Positions 15,665 through 25,065 of a stretch of DNA of 64,000 bases are shown in pieces (position 1 is the stretch's first letter; each line of letters opens with the position of its first letter). The DNA comes from TMED27 sp964350435 (GTDB lineage Bacteria; Pseudomonadota; Alphaproteobacteria; Micavibrionales; Micavibrionaceae), in the NCBI GenBank assembly GCA_964350435.1, contig CAYGJS010000004.1, forward strand, positions 39,940 to 103,939, given 5' to 3'. The position numbers and the translations under genes were made by a program. The notes under the pieces are model-generated. The model was given only the letters and a program-made list of their open reading frames with translations, did no database searches and was not told the origin of the DNA.

Positions 15665-16627
15665 ATGAGTACGAGCAGTGCATTCAAAGTTGATACATCT
15701 AAAAAATATCGCCTGATCACGCGCAGTGATATGGACGGTCTCGTCTGCGGGGTTTTGCTGAAAGAGCTGGACATCATCGAGGATGTGACCTTTGCTCATC
15801 CCAAGGATATGCAAGACGGTTTGATTGATGTGGGGGCGGATGATATCACCACCAACCTGCCCTATGTGGAGGGTGTGTATCTGGCGTTTGATCATCATGC
15901 TTCGGAGGTCGAGCGGATGGGCGGCCCGCGCTCCAACCATGTGATTGATCCCAAAGCCCCATCGGCGGCGCGGGTTGTTTATGATTTCTTTGGCGGCGCG
16001 GCGCGCTTTCCTGATATCGGTGATGATATGATGGTGGCGGTCGACAAGGCCGATTCTGCACAATTTTCGAAAGACGAAATTCTGCATCCCGCAGGGTGGG
16101 TGCTGCTCAGCTTTATCATGGATGCCCGGACGGGACTTGGGCGGTTTCGGGATTTTAATATCTCGAATTATCAATTAATGATGAAATTGATTGATCACTG
16201 CCGCAAACATGAAACCATCGAAGATATTCTCCAGCTTCCAGATGTGAAGGAGCGGGTCGATCTGTATTTGGAACACCAGTTAAAGGCGCGGGAGCAGATC
16301 GAGCGCTGCGCAAAAATTCATGGCAATCTGGTGGTGCTGGATTTCCGAAAGGAAGAAACGATTTGGGCGGCGAACCGGTTTATTGTTTACGCCCTGTTCC
16401 CGCAGGCGAATATATCAATGCATATTCTATGGGGCAAGAACAAGCAAAACACTGTGTTTGCGATTGGTAAATCCATTCTGAACCGTACCAGCAAGACCGA
16501 TGTCGGGACGCTTTGCTTGTCCTATGGTGGCGGTGGACATAATGCAGCGGGGACATGCCAGATCGGTAATCTGAAGTCCGAAGACGCGCTTCGGGAAATT
16601 ATCCAGAAAATTACGGCTGACGGGTGA
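15665..16627 (+). CDS. DHH-family phosphoesterase
   Basis: 320 residues with the DHH superfamily layout: TRSDMDGLVCGVLL near residue 20 (motif I, metal-binding Asp), FDHHASE near residue 79 (the DHH motif) and C-terminal DHHA1-type GGGGHNAAGTCQI near residue 290. Members hydrolyse phosphodiesters or polyphosphate-like substrates (NrnA-type nanoRNase or exopolyphosphatase-like). The substrate cannot be told from sequence alone. AAGGAG precedes the start closely. Likely co-transcribed with clpX. Confidence 0.88.
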   Translation: MSTSSAFKVDTSKKYRLITRSDMDGLVCGVLLKELDIIEDVTFAHPKDMQDGLIDVGADDITTNLPYVEGVYLAFDHHASEVERMGGPRSNHVIDPKAPSAARVVYDFFGGAARFPDIGDDMMVAVDKADSAQFSKDEILHPAGWVLLSFIMDARTGLGRFRDFNISNYQLMMKLIDHCRKHETIEDILQLPDVKERVDLYLEHQLKAREQIERCAKIHGNLVVLDFRKEETIWAANRFIVYALFPQANISMHILWGKNKQNTVFAIGKSILNRTSKTDVGTLCLSYGGGGHNAAGTCQIGNLKSEDALREIIQKITADG

Positions 16628-16671
16628 TGGGTTCGCCATCCGCCCCCTGCCTTTAAACGCAGATTAAGAGC

Positions 16672-18084
16672 ATGACCGAAAAAACAGCTCTGCTTTGGTT
16701 TCGTCAGGATTTACGGCTTTCCGATAACCCTGCTCTTTTGCATGCCCTCCATGCGGGTTATTCGATTATTCCTGTTTATATTCTGGATGATGATAACGCG
16801 AATGAATGGCGCATGGGCGGAGCTTCGCGTTGGTGGCTCCATCAAAGTCTGTCGGCGTTGAATGCTGCATTGGGCGGCAGGATGGTGTTTCGCGCCGGCC
16901 GCGCCGAAGACATCATCGCGCAGCTTTTGGATGAAACAGGCGCGCAAGGCGTATTCTGGAACAGATGTTATGAGCCTTGGCGTATAAAGCGTGATGAAGC
17001 GATTAAGGCGGGACTTAAAGAGAATGGCCTTGCTTGCAAGACCTTTAATGGTTCATTGCTGTGGGAGCCTTGGGAAGTTCTCAAGTCTGACGGTACGCCT
17101 TATAAAGTCTTTACCCCCTATTACCGCAAAGGGTGTTTACAGACCCTGCCCCCTGCTCCGCTGGATGCGCCTTCGCATATGCCCTTTGCCACGCATGACG
17201 CGCCATGCGGCAGTGTGGATGATTTGGCACTGATGCCGCGCATTCAATGGTATGAGGGCATGGAGGCCTTGTGGCAGGTCGGAGAGAACGGCGCGCATGC
17301 GCGTTTGCAAGATTTCCTTGAACGCGGCCTGAAAGGCTATAAAGAAGATCGCAACCGCCCGGATCGCGAGAATGTGTCGCGGCTTTCGCCGCATTTGCAT
17401 TTCGGGGAAATCTCGCCGCGTCAGGTCTGGCATATCGCGCATGGATATGCGGCAGTGAACGGCTCGCCGGAAAAGGATTTGGATTGCTTTGCCTCAGAAC
17501 TGGGCTGGCGGGAGTTTTCCTATTACCTGCTCTATCACTTTCCCACGATTACGTGGGAGAATTTGCAAGATAAATTCGATGCCTTTCCCTGGGATGAGGA
17601 TGGCGGCGAGATGCTTAAGCACTGGCAACGCGGACAAACGGGAATTCCGATTGTTGATGCGGGTATGCGCCAGCTTTGGCAGACGGGGTGGATGCATAAC
17701 CGCGTGCGGATGGTGGTGGCGTCTTTTCTGGTCAAGAACCTGCTGGTGCACTGGCGATGCGGCGCGCTGTGGTTTTGGGACACGCTTGTGGATGCGGATC
17801 TGGCGAGCAATTCGGCAAGCTGGCAATGGGTGGCCGGATCAGGGGCGGACGCTGCGCCGTATTTCCGGATTTTTAATCCGGTGACGCAGGGGCAGAAGTT
17901 TGACCCCGATGGCGATTACATCCGCGAATTTGTGCCGGAACTTCGGGATGTCGATACACAATACATCCACGCACCCTGGGAATCCCCCGTGCCCCCTGCC
18001 CGCTATCCTGCGCCGATTGTTGATCTTAAGGCCTCACGCGAACGTGCGCTTGAGGCATTGCAAAGCACCAAACAAAGTGCGTAA
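16672..18084 (+). CDS. phrB: Deoxyribodipyrimidine photolyase (class I CPD-type)
   Basis: 470 residues. The N-terminal Rossmann antenna domain begins LLWFRQDLRLSDNPAL. The FAD-binding helical domain contains LSPHLHFGEISPRQV near residue 240, FASELGWREF near 270, GIPIVDAGMRQLWQTGWMHNR near 325 and NSASWQWVAGSG near 385. Repairs cyclobutane pyrimidine dimers using light. Second-chromophore type is not certain. It is followed ten bases later by the LD-carboxypeptidase gene, so the two probably share a transcript. Confidence 0.95.
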   Translation: MTEKTALLWFRQDLRLSDNPALLHALHAGYSIIPVYILDDDNANEWRMGGASRWWLHQSLSALNAALGGRMVFRAGRAEDIIAQLLDETGAQGVFWNRCYEPWRIKRDEAIKAGLKENGLACKTFNGSLLWEPWEVLKSDGTPYKVFTPYYRKGCLQTLPPAPLDAPSHMPFATHDAPCGSVDDLALMPRIQWYEGMEALWQVGENGAHARLQDFLERGLKGYKEDRNRPDRENVSRLSPHLHFGEISPRQVWHIAHGYAAVNGSPEKDLDCFASELGWREFSYYLLYHFPTITWENLQDKFDAFPWDEDGGEMLKHWQRGQTGIPIVDAGMRQLWQTGWMHNRVRMVVASFLVKNLLVHWRCGALWFWDTLVDADLASNSASWQWVAGSGADAAPYFRIFNPVTQGQKFDPDGDYIREFVPELRDVDTQYIHAPWESPVPPARYPAPIVDLKASRERALEALQSTKQSA

Positions 18085-18093
18085 TCTTTAGTT

Positions 18094-18963
18094 ATGATTG
18101 ATGGTTTTAAAAAAATCGGCGTGATGGCACCGTCTTCCTCTATAGAGCACGATGATATTGAACGCTCGAAGAGCGCGCTTGTGGCCTTGGGGAAAGAGAT
18201 TTTTATCCATCCGCAAACCTTCGCAAAGCATCACCAATCCGCAGGCCTCACGGCAGAAAAGCTGGAGGCTTTGCATGGGCTTTACGCCGATAAAACCATA
18301 GATGCAATCTGGGCGGCAGGAGGCGGCAACCGCGCGATGGATATGCTGAGCGGCCTTGATTTTGATTTGATCAAAGACAATCCAAAGCCGTTGATCGGGT
18401 ATAGCGATGTATCGTGTTTGCTCAACGCCGTTGCTGCGCGCACAGGCCAAATCTGTTATCACGCGCCTATGTTTAAAGAGCTTCATAAGACCGAAATTTT
18501 AAAGTCCCCGAAGAATTGGCCGCTTGGGGATGATGCTATATTAAACGGCGGTAGGGCCGAGGGGGTTTCGGTTGGTGGGTGTTTGAGCTTGTTTCACTTG
18601 CTGGTGGGGACGGATAAATGCCCGAAGCTTGAGGGCGCGATTTTGTTTCTCGAAGATACAGGCGACCAGATCAGCCGCTTTGACCGGATGTTTCTGGATA
18701 TGAAGCACAAGGGTGTGTTTGAAAAAATCGGCGGACTTGTGCTGGGGGGCTTTCATGACTTACAGGATGGTGCGCGGCCATTTGGGTTTACGATGGAGGA
18801 GATTGTGCGGCAGGCTGTCGGCGAGCAGGACATCCCGGTGATCATGAACGCCCCATTCGGGCATGGTGAACAGAACTCTCCCTTTCCTATCGGTGGTCAT
18901 GCTCGCCTCAACTCCTCAGCGCAAATGATTGAATTTAATCTATGTTCAAGCGCAGTTGAATAG
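18094..18963 (+). CDS. ldcA: LD-carboxypeptidase (peptidase family S66)
   Basis: 289 residues. The catalytic Ser104 lies in IGYSDVS, after GGGNRAMDML; the Glu of the triad is in ILFLEDTGDQ and the His in FGHGEQNSPFP. Such enzymes remove the terminal D-Ala from murein tetrapeptides during peptidoglycan recycling in the cytoplasm. No signal peptide, consistent with a cytoplasmic enzyme. It could instead belong to the related microcin C7 resistance (MccF) branch, but the chromosomal context favours recycling. Confidence 0.9.
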   Translation: MIDGFKKIGVMAPSSSIEHDDIERSKSALVALGKEIFIHPQTFAKHHQSAGLTAEKLEALHGLYADKTIDAIWAAGGGNRAMDMLSGLDFDLIKDNPKPLIGYSDVSCLLNAVAARTGQICYHAPMFKELHKTEILKSPKNWPLGDDAILNGGRAEGVSVGGCLSLFHLLVGTDKCPKLEGAILFLEDTGDQISRFDRMFLDMKHKGVFEKIGGLVLGGFHDLQDGARPFGFTMEEIVRQAVGEQDIPVIMNAPFGHGEQNSPFPIGGHARLNSSAQMIEFNLCSSAVE

Positions 18964-19140
18964 TTTTTAAAATACCCTTTTTGCGCCTTGTGAATAATTT
19001 ATTCCTTATAATGATTCATTTATTTCAATAGTTTATGCTCTTATTACGTCTATTCAAAAAATTGGCCTCTGGCGGTGATAACGCTGTATATTATTTTTTC
19101 CTTATTTTCCAATAATCTAAAGCAATAAAATTTCAAAAAT

Positions 19141-19169
19141 TTGACTCCTTTATATAATTATGCGCTAAT
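19141..19169 (+). promoter_or_regulatory. Candidate promoter for the unknown gene at 19212
   Basis: TTGACT at 19141-19146, a 17-base spacer and GCTAAT at 19164-19169, 43 bases before the start. The preceding 180 bases are very AT-rich and hold no gene. Confidence 0.5.
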
Positions 19170-19211
19170 GCATTTAACAAACAAAAAAAATTAACAGGAA
19201 TCGGGTTCACG

Positions 19212-19937
19212 ATGAAGTACAGGGAAACCTGTGCTGACGGGACTTTCAAAGCGTGGGGCGCCGGGTTTTCTTACGAATACCTTGCGGATATTTCTACACT
19301 TAAAGTTTCTCGCGCAGAGAAAGACTATACGTTAGCACAGATAAAATTTGATAAATACATAGCAAAAGATCCGCTGAGCTTTGTTCAGGCGTTGGATAAA
19401 ACCAATCAAATCAAAGCTATGATGCTGAGCAATAACGAAACGATCATTCTTTCGGATGTTCTTGACGATTCTCGACTGGGGGCTTTGGTTCTCAGCGGCG
19501 CACAAGTATCCGTGCATGCGTTTGATCTTAAATTCAAAAACTTTTCCCGGGTTTCAAGGCAGCTGGCCAATACGTTTGAATTAAAGCATTTTAAAATCAA
19601 GCGTTTCCGTTCTGATAATGGAGAAAACACGTTCTATGTTGCGCGCGTTCAAACCCAGCATGATAATTCCGTGAGCGTTCGCGCATGCACGCTGGAGGGG
19701 ATGCTGGCCTCGCTGTCTGATCGCACGGTGCGGGATCTGATCACTATGGAGTTCGGGCATCAGTTTGAAAAATCTGCCTATAGTCTGCTTAATCTGTCTG
19801 CCAAGCTTGCAATCATAGGGCGCGTTGTGGATGTAAACTTTATCCCGGAAAACAAATTGAAAAATAAACACTCTTTGCTGAATGCTCAAAAACAACACTC
19901 ATCCGCTTCGGATGGGGGGCATGGGTCCTCTGAATAA
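19212..19937 (+). CDS. Protein of unknown function, 241 aa
   Basis: I do not recognise this protein. It has no signal peptide or membrane segment. It is rich in Lys, Phe and Leu, with regularly spaced beta-like stretches (TIILSDVL, LGALVLSGAQVSVHAFDL), and ends in a Ser/His/Gly tail. One notable feature is CTLEGMLASLSDRTVRDLI near residue 160. Own promoter at 19141 and no close neighbours; carD begins 163 bases later. The initiator ATG has only a weak purine run upstream. Function not inferred. Confidence 0.7.
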   Translation: MKYRETCADGTFKAWGAGFSYEYLADISTLKVSRAEKDYTLAQIKFDKYIAKDPLSFVQALDKTNQIKAMMLSNNETIILSDVLDDSRLGALVLSGAQVSVHAFDLKFKNFSRVSRQLANTFELKHFKIKRFRSDNGENTFYVARVQTQHDNSVSVRACTLEGMLASLSDRTVRDLITMEFGHQFEKSAYSLLNLSAKLAIIGRVVDVNFIPENKLKNKHSLLNAQKQHSSASDGGHGSSE

Positions 19938-19944
19938 GTTTTTG

Positions 19945-19973
19945 TTGAAATTTTCGTAAAATTGCTATATGTT
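19945..19973 (+). promoter_or_regulatory. Candidate promoter for carD
   Basis: TTGAAA at 19945-19950, a 17-base spacer and TATGTT at 19968-19973. The resulting leader to carD is about 120 bases and contains the small hairpin CCGC-7-GCGG at 20019-20033. Confidence 0.45.
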
Positions 19974-20100
19974 CACTCTCTATCATACACAAAGACATCT
20001 GTGAAGATAGTAGGATTTCCGCAGTTTTAGCGGTGCTTTTGCGCCTTTTAAAACCGGAGACCTTCAAAAATAAAAACTTACTAACATAAGGTGATGAAGC

Positions 20101-20646
20101 ATGGCTGAAAACGACAACTTTGAATTTGCTAAAGGTGATTATGTGGTGTACCCCGCGCATGGCGTGGGTCAAATTGAAGGCGTGGAAACACAGAGCATTG
20201 CAGGCATGGATGTTCGCCTGTACGCAATTTCCTTCGAAAAAGACCGCATGCGCCTGAAGATTCCCGTTATGAAAGCGCAAACCGCGGGTCTTCGCATGCT
20301 GAGCACAACCGACCGTATGGACGACGCCTTGAAAACCCTTAAGGGTAAGGCACGCGTGCGCCGGACAATGTGGAGCCGCCGCGCTCAGGAATATGAAACA
20401 AAGATCAATTCGGGTGATCCGGTTGCGATTGCCGAGGTTCTTCGTGACCTTAAGCGGAGCAATGACGACACTGAGCAATCTTATTCAGAGCGTCAAATCT
20501 ACCAGTCTGCGCTGGAGCGTCTTGCACGCGAAGTTGCTGCTGTTGAAGATATTACAGAAATCAAGGCCACTGAGCAGCTTGAAGATATCATGGGTATCAA
20601 ACGCGAAGAGCCAATGACGAATGCTGGCGAAAAAGCAGCCGCATAA
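20101..20646 (+). CDS. carD: CarD-family transcriptional regulator
   Basis: 181 residues. The N-terminal Tudor-like RNA polymerase-interacting domain is seen in FAKGDYVVYPAHGVGQIEGVE-type sequence (residues 9-28) and the C-terminal helical DNA-contacting domain begins with WSRRAQEYETKI near residue 91. CarD proteins bind the RNAP beta subunit and stabilise open complexes at rRNA and stress promoters. The C-terminus after KREEP is a short variable tail. Followed by a strong intrinsic terminator, so it is probably monocistronic. Confidence 0.95.
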   Translation: MAENDNFEFAKGDYVVYPAHGVGQIEGVETQSIAGMDVRLYAISFEKDRMRLKIPVMKAQTAGLRMLSTTDRMDDALKTLKGKARVRRTMWSRRAQEYETKINSGDPVAIAEVLRDLKRSNDDTEQSYSERQIYQSALERLAREVAAVEDITEIKATEQLEDIMGIKREEPMTNAGEKAAA

Positions 20647-20680
20647 GATTTTGTAAACTGAACATAAAAAAACCTATTTG

Positions 20681-20727
20681 AATCAGGTGCCTATCGAAGT
20701 TCATACTTCACAGGCACCTGATTTTTT
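20681..20727 (+). terminator. Intrinsic terminator after carD
   Basis: A perfect 12-bp stem (AATCAGGTGCCT with AGGCACCTGATT), an inner GAAGT/ACTTC stem, then a T-rich run (ATTTTTTG). Confidence 0.9.
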
Positions 20728-20804
20728 GTTACCATAGAGTTTAAGGGAGTCCTTCCCGCTTTGCCCTCGGCATCTCAGTCTTTATTGGAAAATGATTTAT
20801 ATAC

Positions 20805-21635
20805 GTGTGTAACGCTTCTATAAACGCCAAGACTATTGCTAGATTCACCTCTCTGGGCCGGCCAGAGAAGATATGGACCATCCCCGCAATTCACGGCGAC
20901 ATCGCTGCCCTCACCAAAATTCATGATGGATTGCTGTCGCGGTTTCAACTGGGTGACCGGATTGTCTATCATGGAAACTACACTGGGTATGGCGATCATT
21001 CTGACGCGTGTATTGACGAGATTCTAACCTTTCGCCGCATGGTTTTGTCTATCCCTGGCGTGCGCCCTTCCGATTTTGTCTATCTCAAAGGCGGGCAGGA
21101 AGAAATCTGGAGCAAGCTCTATCAGCTTCCCTTCGCGCCGGACCCGACGCAGGTTTTGCTGTGGATGCTTGGAAACGGGCTTTCGAAAACACTCTACAGC
21201 TATGGTATTTCTCCGCATGACGGCATTGAAGCCTGTCGATACGGCGTTATGGGGGTGACGAAATGGGTCGCGAAAGCCAGAGAGGCCGTACGCAGGCATG
21301 CGGGGCATGAGATTTTTGCCAACCAGCTGCGCTGCGCGGCGCATACGGATGAGGGCAGCGCATATCCCATGCTGTTCGTCCATGCAGGCCTGAATTCCGC
21401 CCTGCCGCTCCATAGCCAGAGAGAGGAACTCTGGTGGGCGACAGAAGAGTTTGATGCAATCCAGAGTGCCTATGCCCCTTTCCAAAAAGTTGTGCGCGGT
21501 TATGACCCCCAGCATCGCGGGCTTTACCTGAATTGCATCACGGCCACGGTGGATGATGCGTGCGGATTTGGCGGCAGGCTGGTTAGCGTCGGCCTTCAGG
21601 CCGATGGCAGCCTTGCGGAAATCCTTGAGTCTTAA
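20805..21635 (+). CDS. Metallophosphatase-like protein lacking the metal-binding motifs
   Basis: 276 residues, probably from the GTG at 20805. The order of blocks follows the PPP/bacterial serine-threonine phosphatase fold, but signature residues are changed: GDxHG appears as AIHGD, GDxxDRG as GNYTGYG, GNHE as GGQEE and the late VHGHT as VRGYDP. FVHAGLNSALP is preserved. The intact relative in this window (58973-59731) carries all of these motifs. This looks like a pseudoenzyme, perhaps a binding or regulatory protein. Position between carD and rpoH might be meaningful but is not evidence of function. Confidence 0.7.
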   Translation: MCNASINAKTIARFTSLGRPEKIWTIPAIHGDIAALTKIHDGLLSRFQLGDRIVYHGNYTGYGDHSDACIDEILTFRRMVLSIPGVRPSDFVYLKGGQEEIWSKLYQLPFAPDPTQVLLWMLGNGLSKTLYSYGISPHDGIEACRYGVMGVTKWVAKAREAVRRHAGHEIFANQLRCAAHTDEGSAYPMLFVHAGLNSALPLHSQREELWWATEEFDAIQSAYAPFQKVVRGYDPQHRGLYLNCITATVDDACGFGGRLVSVGLQADGSLAEILES

Positions 21636-21751
21636 GGCTTTCCTGCTTTTATAAAAAAATCTTAAAAAACATTAAAAAGATTTAACTTTTATACTCTGTG
21701 CTCCGAATGGTTATATGTATCCAGAGCGTATAGACATTGAAGGAGATGAAG

Positions 21752-22639
21752 ATGGCCTACATTGACGATCCACAAACACAAAAAGCGAATTTGCAGTATA
21801 TCCGCACATCCATGAACGAGCCTATGCTCGAGAAAGATCACGAGCTTAATCTGGCGCGCAGGTGGCGCGACAAAAAAGACGAGCGCGCATTGCATGAGCT
21901 TGTCAGCTCTTATACCCGCCTCGTGATTTCCGTAGCGGCGCGGTTCAGAAATTATGGGCTGCCGATGGGCGACCTCATTCAGGAAGGCAATATCGGTTTG
22001 ATGCAGGCTGCGGATCGCTTTGATCCTGAGCGTGATATTCGTTTTTCCACCTATGCGACGTGGTGGATCCGCGCCTCTATTCAGGATTACATCCTGCGGA
22101 ACTGGTCGATTGTGCGCACGGGAACCACGGCGGCGCAGAAATCGCTGTTCTTTAATATGCGCCGTTTGCGTTCACAGATTGAAAGCCGCGCTGAAACCGA
22201 TGGCCTCAATGATGCTGGCCGCGAGGAGATTGCCAAGACCCTCGGCGTTAAAGTGCGCGATGTTGAAGGCATGGAAGGGCGCTTGTCTGGCGTTGACAGC
22301 TCGCTGAACGCCCGCATCGGCGAGGACGGTGAGGAAGAGTGGCAGAGCATGCTCGCCGATGATGCCCCTAACCCCGAAGAAATGGTTGTCGGTATAAAGG
22401 ACGCTCAAACCCGTTCCGCCTGGCTCAAGAAAGCCTTGACGGGTCTGAGTGAGCGCGAGCAAACCATCATCCGCCAACGGCATCTCGGTTATGAAACCGT
22501 GACATTAGAGGCTTTGGGTCAGGAGCTGGGCGTGAGCAAGGAGCGCGTGCGCCAGATCGAGCAAAAGGCGATGGAGAAATTGAAAAACTCTATCGAACGA
22601 TTTGTAGAAGATAGTGATGATCTGTTTTTAGAGGGGTAG
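21752..22639 (+). CDS. rpoH: RNA polymerase sigma factor RpoH (sigma-32 type)
   Basis: 295 residues from the ATG at 21752, which has AGGAG six bases upstream. Region 2 contains GNIGLMQAADRFDPERDIRF and YATWWIRASIQDYI; the RpoH box, used for chaperone and FtsH control, is QKSLFFNMRRLR near residue 130; region 4.2 has the helix-turn-helix LGVSKERVRQIEQKAM. Directs heat-shock transcription. Alphaproteobacteria often carry two rpoH genes; I cannot tell which paralogue this is. A bidirectional terminator follows. Confidence 0.96.
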   Translation: MAYIDDPQTQKANLQYIRTSMNEPMLEKDHELNLARRWRDKKDERALHELVSSYTRLVISVAARFRNYGLPMGDLIQEGNIGLMQAADRFDPERDIRFSTYATWWIRASIQDYILRNWSIVRTGTTAAQKSLFFNMRRLRSQIESRAETDGLNDAGREEIAKTLGVKVRDVEGMEGRLSGVDSSLNARIGEDGEEEWQSMLADDAPNPEEMVVGIKDAQTRSAWLKKALTGLSEREQTIIRQRHLGYETVTLEALGQELGVSKERVRQIEQKAMEKLKNSIERFVEDSDDLFLEG

Positions 22640-22666
22640 CATCTACCACCTCTTAATCATGAAAAG

Positions 22667-22703
22667 CCGGACTGCCCTCTCCCCAACCCAGTCCGGTTTT
22701 TCT
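22667..22703. terminator. Terminator between rpoH and the M48 gene
   Basis: CCGGACTG at 22667-22674 pairs with CAGTCCGG at 22689-22696, followed by TTTTTCT on the plus strand and preceded by AAAAG, so it can serve rpoH and possibly the convergent M48 gene. Confidence 0.85.
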
Positions 22704-22720
22704 TTGCCCGATTTATCACA

Positions 22721-24172
22721 TCAATGTGTGATAATTTTATAAACTTCTCCCGCTTTCACATTCTCGCCGGATTTTAAACCGTTCAGTACCCGGAAGCGTT
22801 CCTGCTGCATGCTGTCAAACGGGAAGTACTTGGCAATGGAGGCCACAGTGTCACCAGATTTCGCCGTATAAAGAGCCACGCGCATTGGCTTGACCGAGGA
22901 TTTATCCTGCGCCGTCAAGTTATCAAAGCTATAGGTTGTGCGTTTTAAATCATCAACCATGGTGGCCGATGCGCTTTTCGGGATGGCAATCTGGAAGCGG
23001 GCGAAGCGGTCTCCCCACTCTATTGCGACAAGGCGGATCGTCATGGGCTGGCCGTTGACAGCCCCCTCAAATGCCAGAGTTGCGCCTCTGCGTCCATTGA
23101 CCTGCATCTTATCAATAGGCCCTTTGGGCGCATCTTTCATCCACACATGCTGAAGATACGTCGCCGCATCCTGCCCGCCTTTGTTGGAGGCCGCGTCGAA
23201 AATGATCACCGCGCCGCTCTGGGAAGTCGCCAGAACTTGTGATGGCTGGTTTTTAATGCGGAAGCCATTCGGCACCGTGAATTTAAAATCCATCTGCGGG
23301 TGATAGAAGGTATTGCCCTTTGTGAAGCCCTGATCGGCGCTGTCGCCATAAACCATACCGTTAATGGCGCTCAGATGGCGGGTTTTATTGAGCACGCCGC
23401 GCACGCCCACGCTATTGGCTTCGCTTTGCGTTTTTGCAACGCGCTCTGCGGTGGCGGGGTGGGTGGAGAAGTAATTCATACCGGCGTTCTTTTGACCATC
23501 AAGCCCGGCCTCGATTTCTGATTGACGCTGAAGAGCGTAGAGGAAATCGGGAACAGCCTGCGGGTCATATCCGCCGCGCGTCATATAGCGCAGACCAAGC
23601 GTATCGGATTCGTTTTCTTGGCCCCGCGAATAGGAGCTGAGATACAGGTTGGTTCCCAAGTTCAGTGCCTGTGAAGCGCTTTGTGAGCCGAGAACCGCGC
23701 CAAGAACCCCTGCCCCCAGTGAGGTGACGACGCCTTGCGAGTAACGCTCGGCAGAGTGACGACCCGTGATATGACCGGCTTCATGCCCCAGAACACTGGC
23801 GAGTTCCGCCTCGTTATTGGCCAGAGCAAGAAGCCCGCGGGAAACATAGATATACCCGCCCGGCAGCGCGAACGCATTGACGATGGGGCTGTCGATGATG
23901 AAGAATTTATACTGCACGTCGGGGCGCTCGGTGTCTTTGGTCACGCGTCTGCCGACATCTGTAACATAGGCATTTAGGGCAGAGTCTTTGACAAGTCCGA
24001 ATTGCTGGACGATTTTTTCATGCTCCTGCGCGCCGATTGCAACTTCCTGCTGCGGGGACATCAGGCCGGTAAATTGCTGCTTGCCTGTTGCGGCGTTGGT
24101 TGAACACCCGACAAGCGCAAGGGTTGAGGCCGTAGCCGTCAGGGCAAGAAATAAAGACTTGAATTGGGACAT
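22721..24172 (-). CDS. M48-family metalloprotease lipoprotein with LysM-like C-terminus
   Basis: 483 residues. Signal peptide with lipobox LVGC (Cys23), so it should be lipid-anchored in the envelope. The zincin motif HEAGH is at residues 130-134 and the third ligand lies in ENESDTLGLRYM. A C-terminal segment (YTAKSGDTVASIAKYF) resembles LysM. The architecture resembles the BepA/YfgC type of periplasmic M48 proteases involved in outer-membrane protein quality control. Divergent from the SNase gene with only 23 bases between start codons, so their promoters must lie within or overlap the neighbouring reading frames. Confidence 0.93.
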   Translation of the reverse strand: MSQFKSLFLALTATASTLALVGCSTNAATGKQQFTGLMSPQQEVAIGAQEHEKIVQQFGLVKDSALNAYVTDVGRRVTKDTERPDVQYKFFIIDSPIVNAFALPGGYIYVSRGLLALANNEAELASVLGHEAGHITGRHSAERYSQGVVTSLGAGVLGAVLGSQSASQALNLGTNLYLSSYSRGQENESDTLGLRYMTRGGYDPQAVPDFLYALQRQSEIEAGLDGQKNAGMNYFSTHPATAERVAKTQSEANSVGVRGVLNKTRHLSAINGMVYGDSADQGFTKGNTFYHPQMDFKFTVPNGFRIKNQPSQVLATSQSGAVIIFDAASNKGGQDAATYLQHVWMKDAPKGPIDKMQVNGRRGATLAFEGAVNGQPMTIRLVAIEWGDRFARFQIAIPKSASATMVDDLKRTTYSFDNLTAQDKSSVKPMRVALYTAKSGDTVASIAKYFPFDSMQQERFRVLNGLKSGENVKAGEVYKIITH

Positions 24173-24195
24173 AAAATCGCTCCACTGTTAAATCG

Positions 24196-24978
24196 ATGTT
24201 CAGACACTATAACTTTTTGCTTCTGCTTTTAAGCTTTTTTTGCTCCGTTTCCGCAAGCGCAGCGGATTTTTCCGCGCTTAAATCTACAGGCAGCGCGGAA
24301 GTAATAGAGGTTGTAAACCCCTATACTGTGATGCTCAGCAGCGGAAAAGTTGCGCGGCTCAGCGGTTTGTACTTCACAGATTATACGCAAGACGAAGCTG
24401 GTCCCTTCGCACAGACAGCGGTAAAAATTCTCAAAGATATGCTGATCGGGCAGAAGGTTGAAATCTATCAAACGCCAAAGGCCGATTGGGGGCGGGTGAA
24501 CCGCATGGGTCACGAACTTGTGCATTTGATGGTGAGCGATAAGGGGCTATGGGTGCAAGGCGCATTGTTATCCTTGGGGCTTGCGAAAGTGCAGACCTCG
24601 GCGCGCAATCCCGAAATGGCGGCGCAGATGCTGGAGGTGGAAGCGGCGGCGCGGAGTTCCAAGACAGGGATTTGGGAAGAGGATAAAATCCTGACGCCCG
24701 AAGAGAGCGAGGCGGCGATCGGATCCTTTCAAATTATTGAGGGCAAGATCGTCAATGCGGCGATCAAGCAAAATCGGTTTTACCTGAATTTCGGCGGAAA
24801 CTGGCGTGATGATTTTACGGTTTCCATCGCGCCTGAATATAAACGCGCCTTTACCAAGAACGGCATGAACCCTCTGGATTGGGGCGGAAAAAACGTGCGG
24901 GTGCGCGGTTGGGTGACATCGTATAACGGCCCCCTTATAGAAATTGACCACATCGAAGCGATAGAATTGCTCAAGTAA
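24196..24978 (+). CDS. Exported thermonuclease-like (SNase) protein
   Basis: 260 residues with an N-terminal signal peptide (LLLLLSFFCSVSASA/AD). The OB-fold SNase domain spans about residues 33-160: SAEVIEVVNPYTVML, the ARLSGLY strand, DEAGPFAQ and KADWGRVNRMGHELVHLMV, where Arg and Glu counterparts of the staphylococcal active site may lie. The region after residue 175 (QIIEGKIVNAAIKQNRFYLNF) resembles a second OB-like domain. Nuclease activity is plausible but not certain, since the active-site Arg/Glu pattern is only approximate. Confidence 0.83.
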   Translation: MFRHYNFLLLLLSFFCSVSASAADFSALKSTGSAEVIEVVNPYTVMLSSGKVARLSGLYFTDYTQDEAGPFAQTAVKILKDMLIGQKVEIYQTPKADWGRVNRMGHELVHLMVSDKGLWVQGALLSLGLAKVQTSARNPEMAAQMLEVEAAARSSKTGIWEEDKILTPEESEAAIGSFQIIEGKIVNAAIKQNRFYLNFGGNWRDDFTVSIAPEYKRAFTKNGMNPLDWGGKNVRVRGWVTSYNGPLIEIDHIEAIELLK

Positions 24979-25065
24979 TTTGCAATTATTCCCCGCCCGC
25001 CCTATGTTTAAACCTTAACAAATTAAGATTTGGACATATCACCGTTGAGCCCTGCTAAACCGCTT

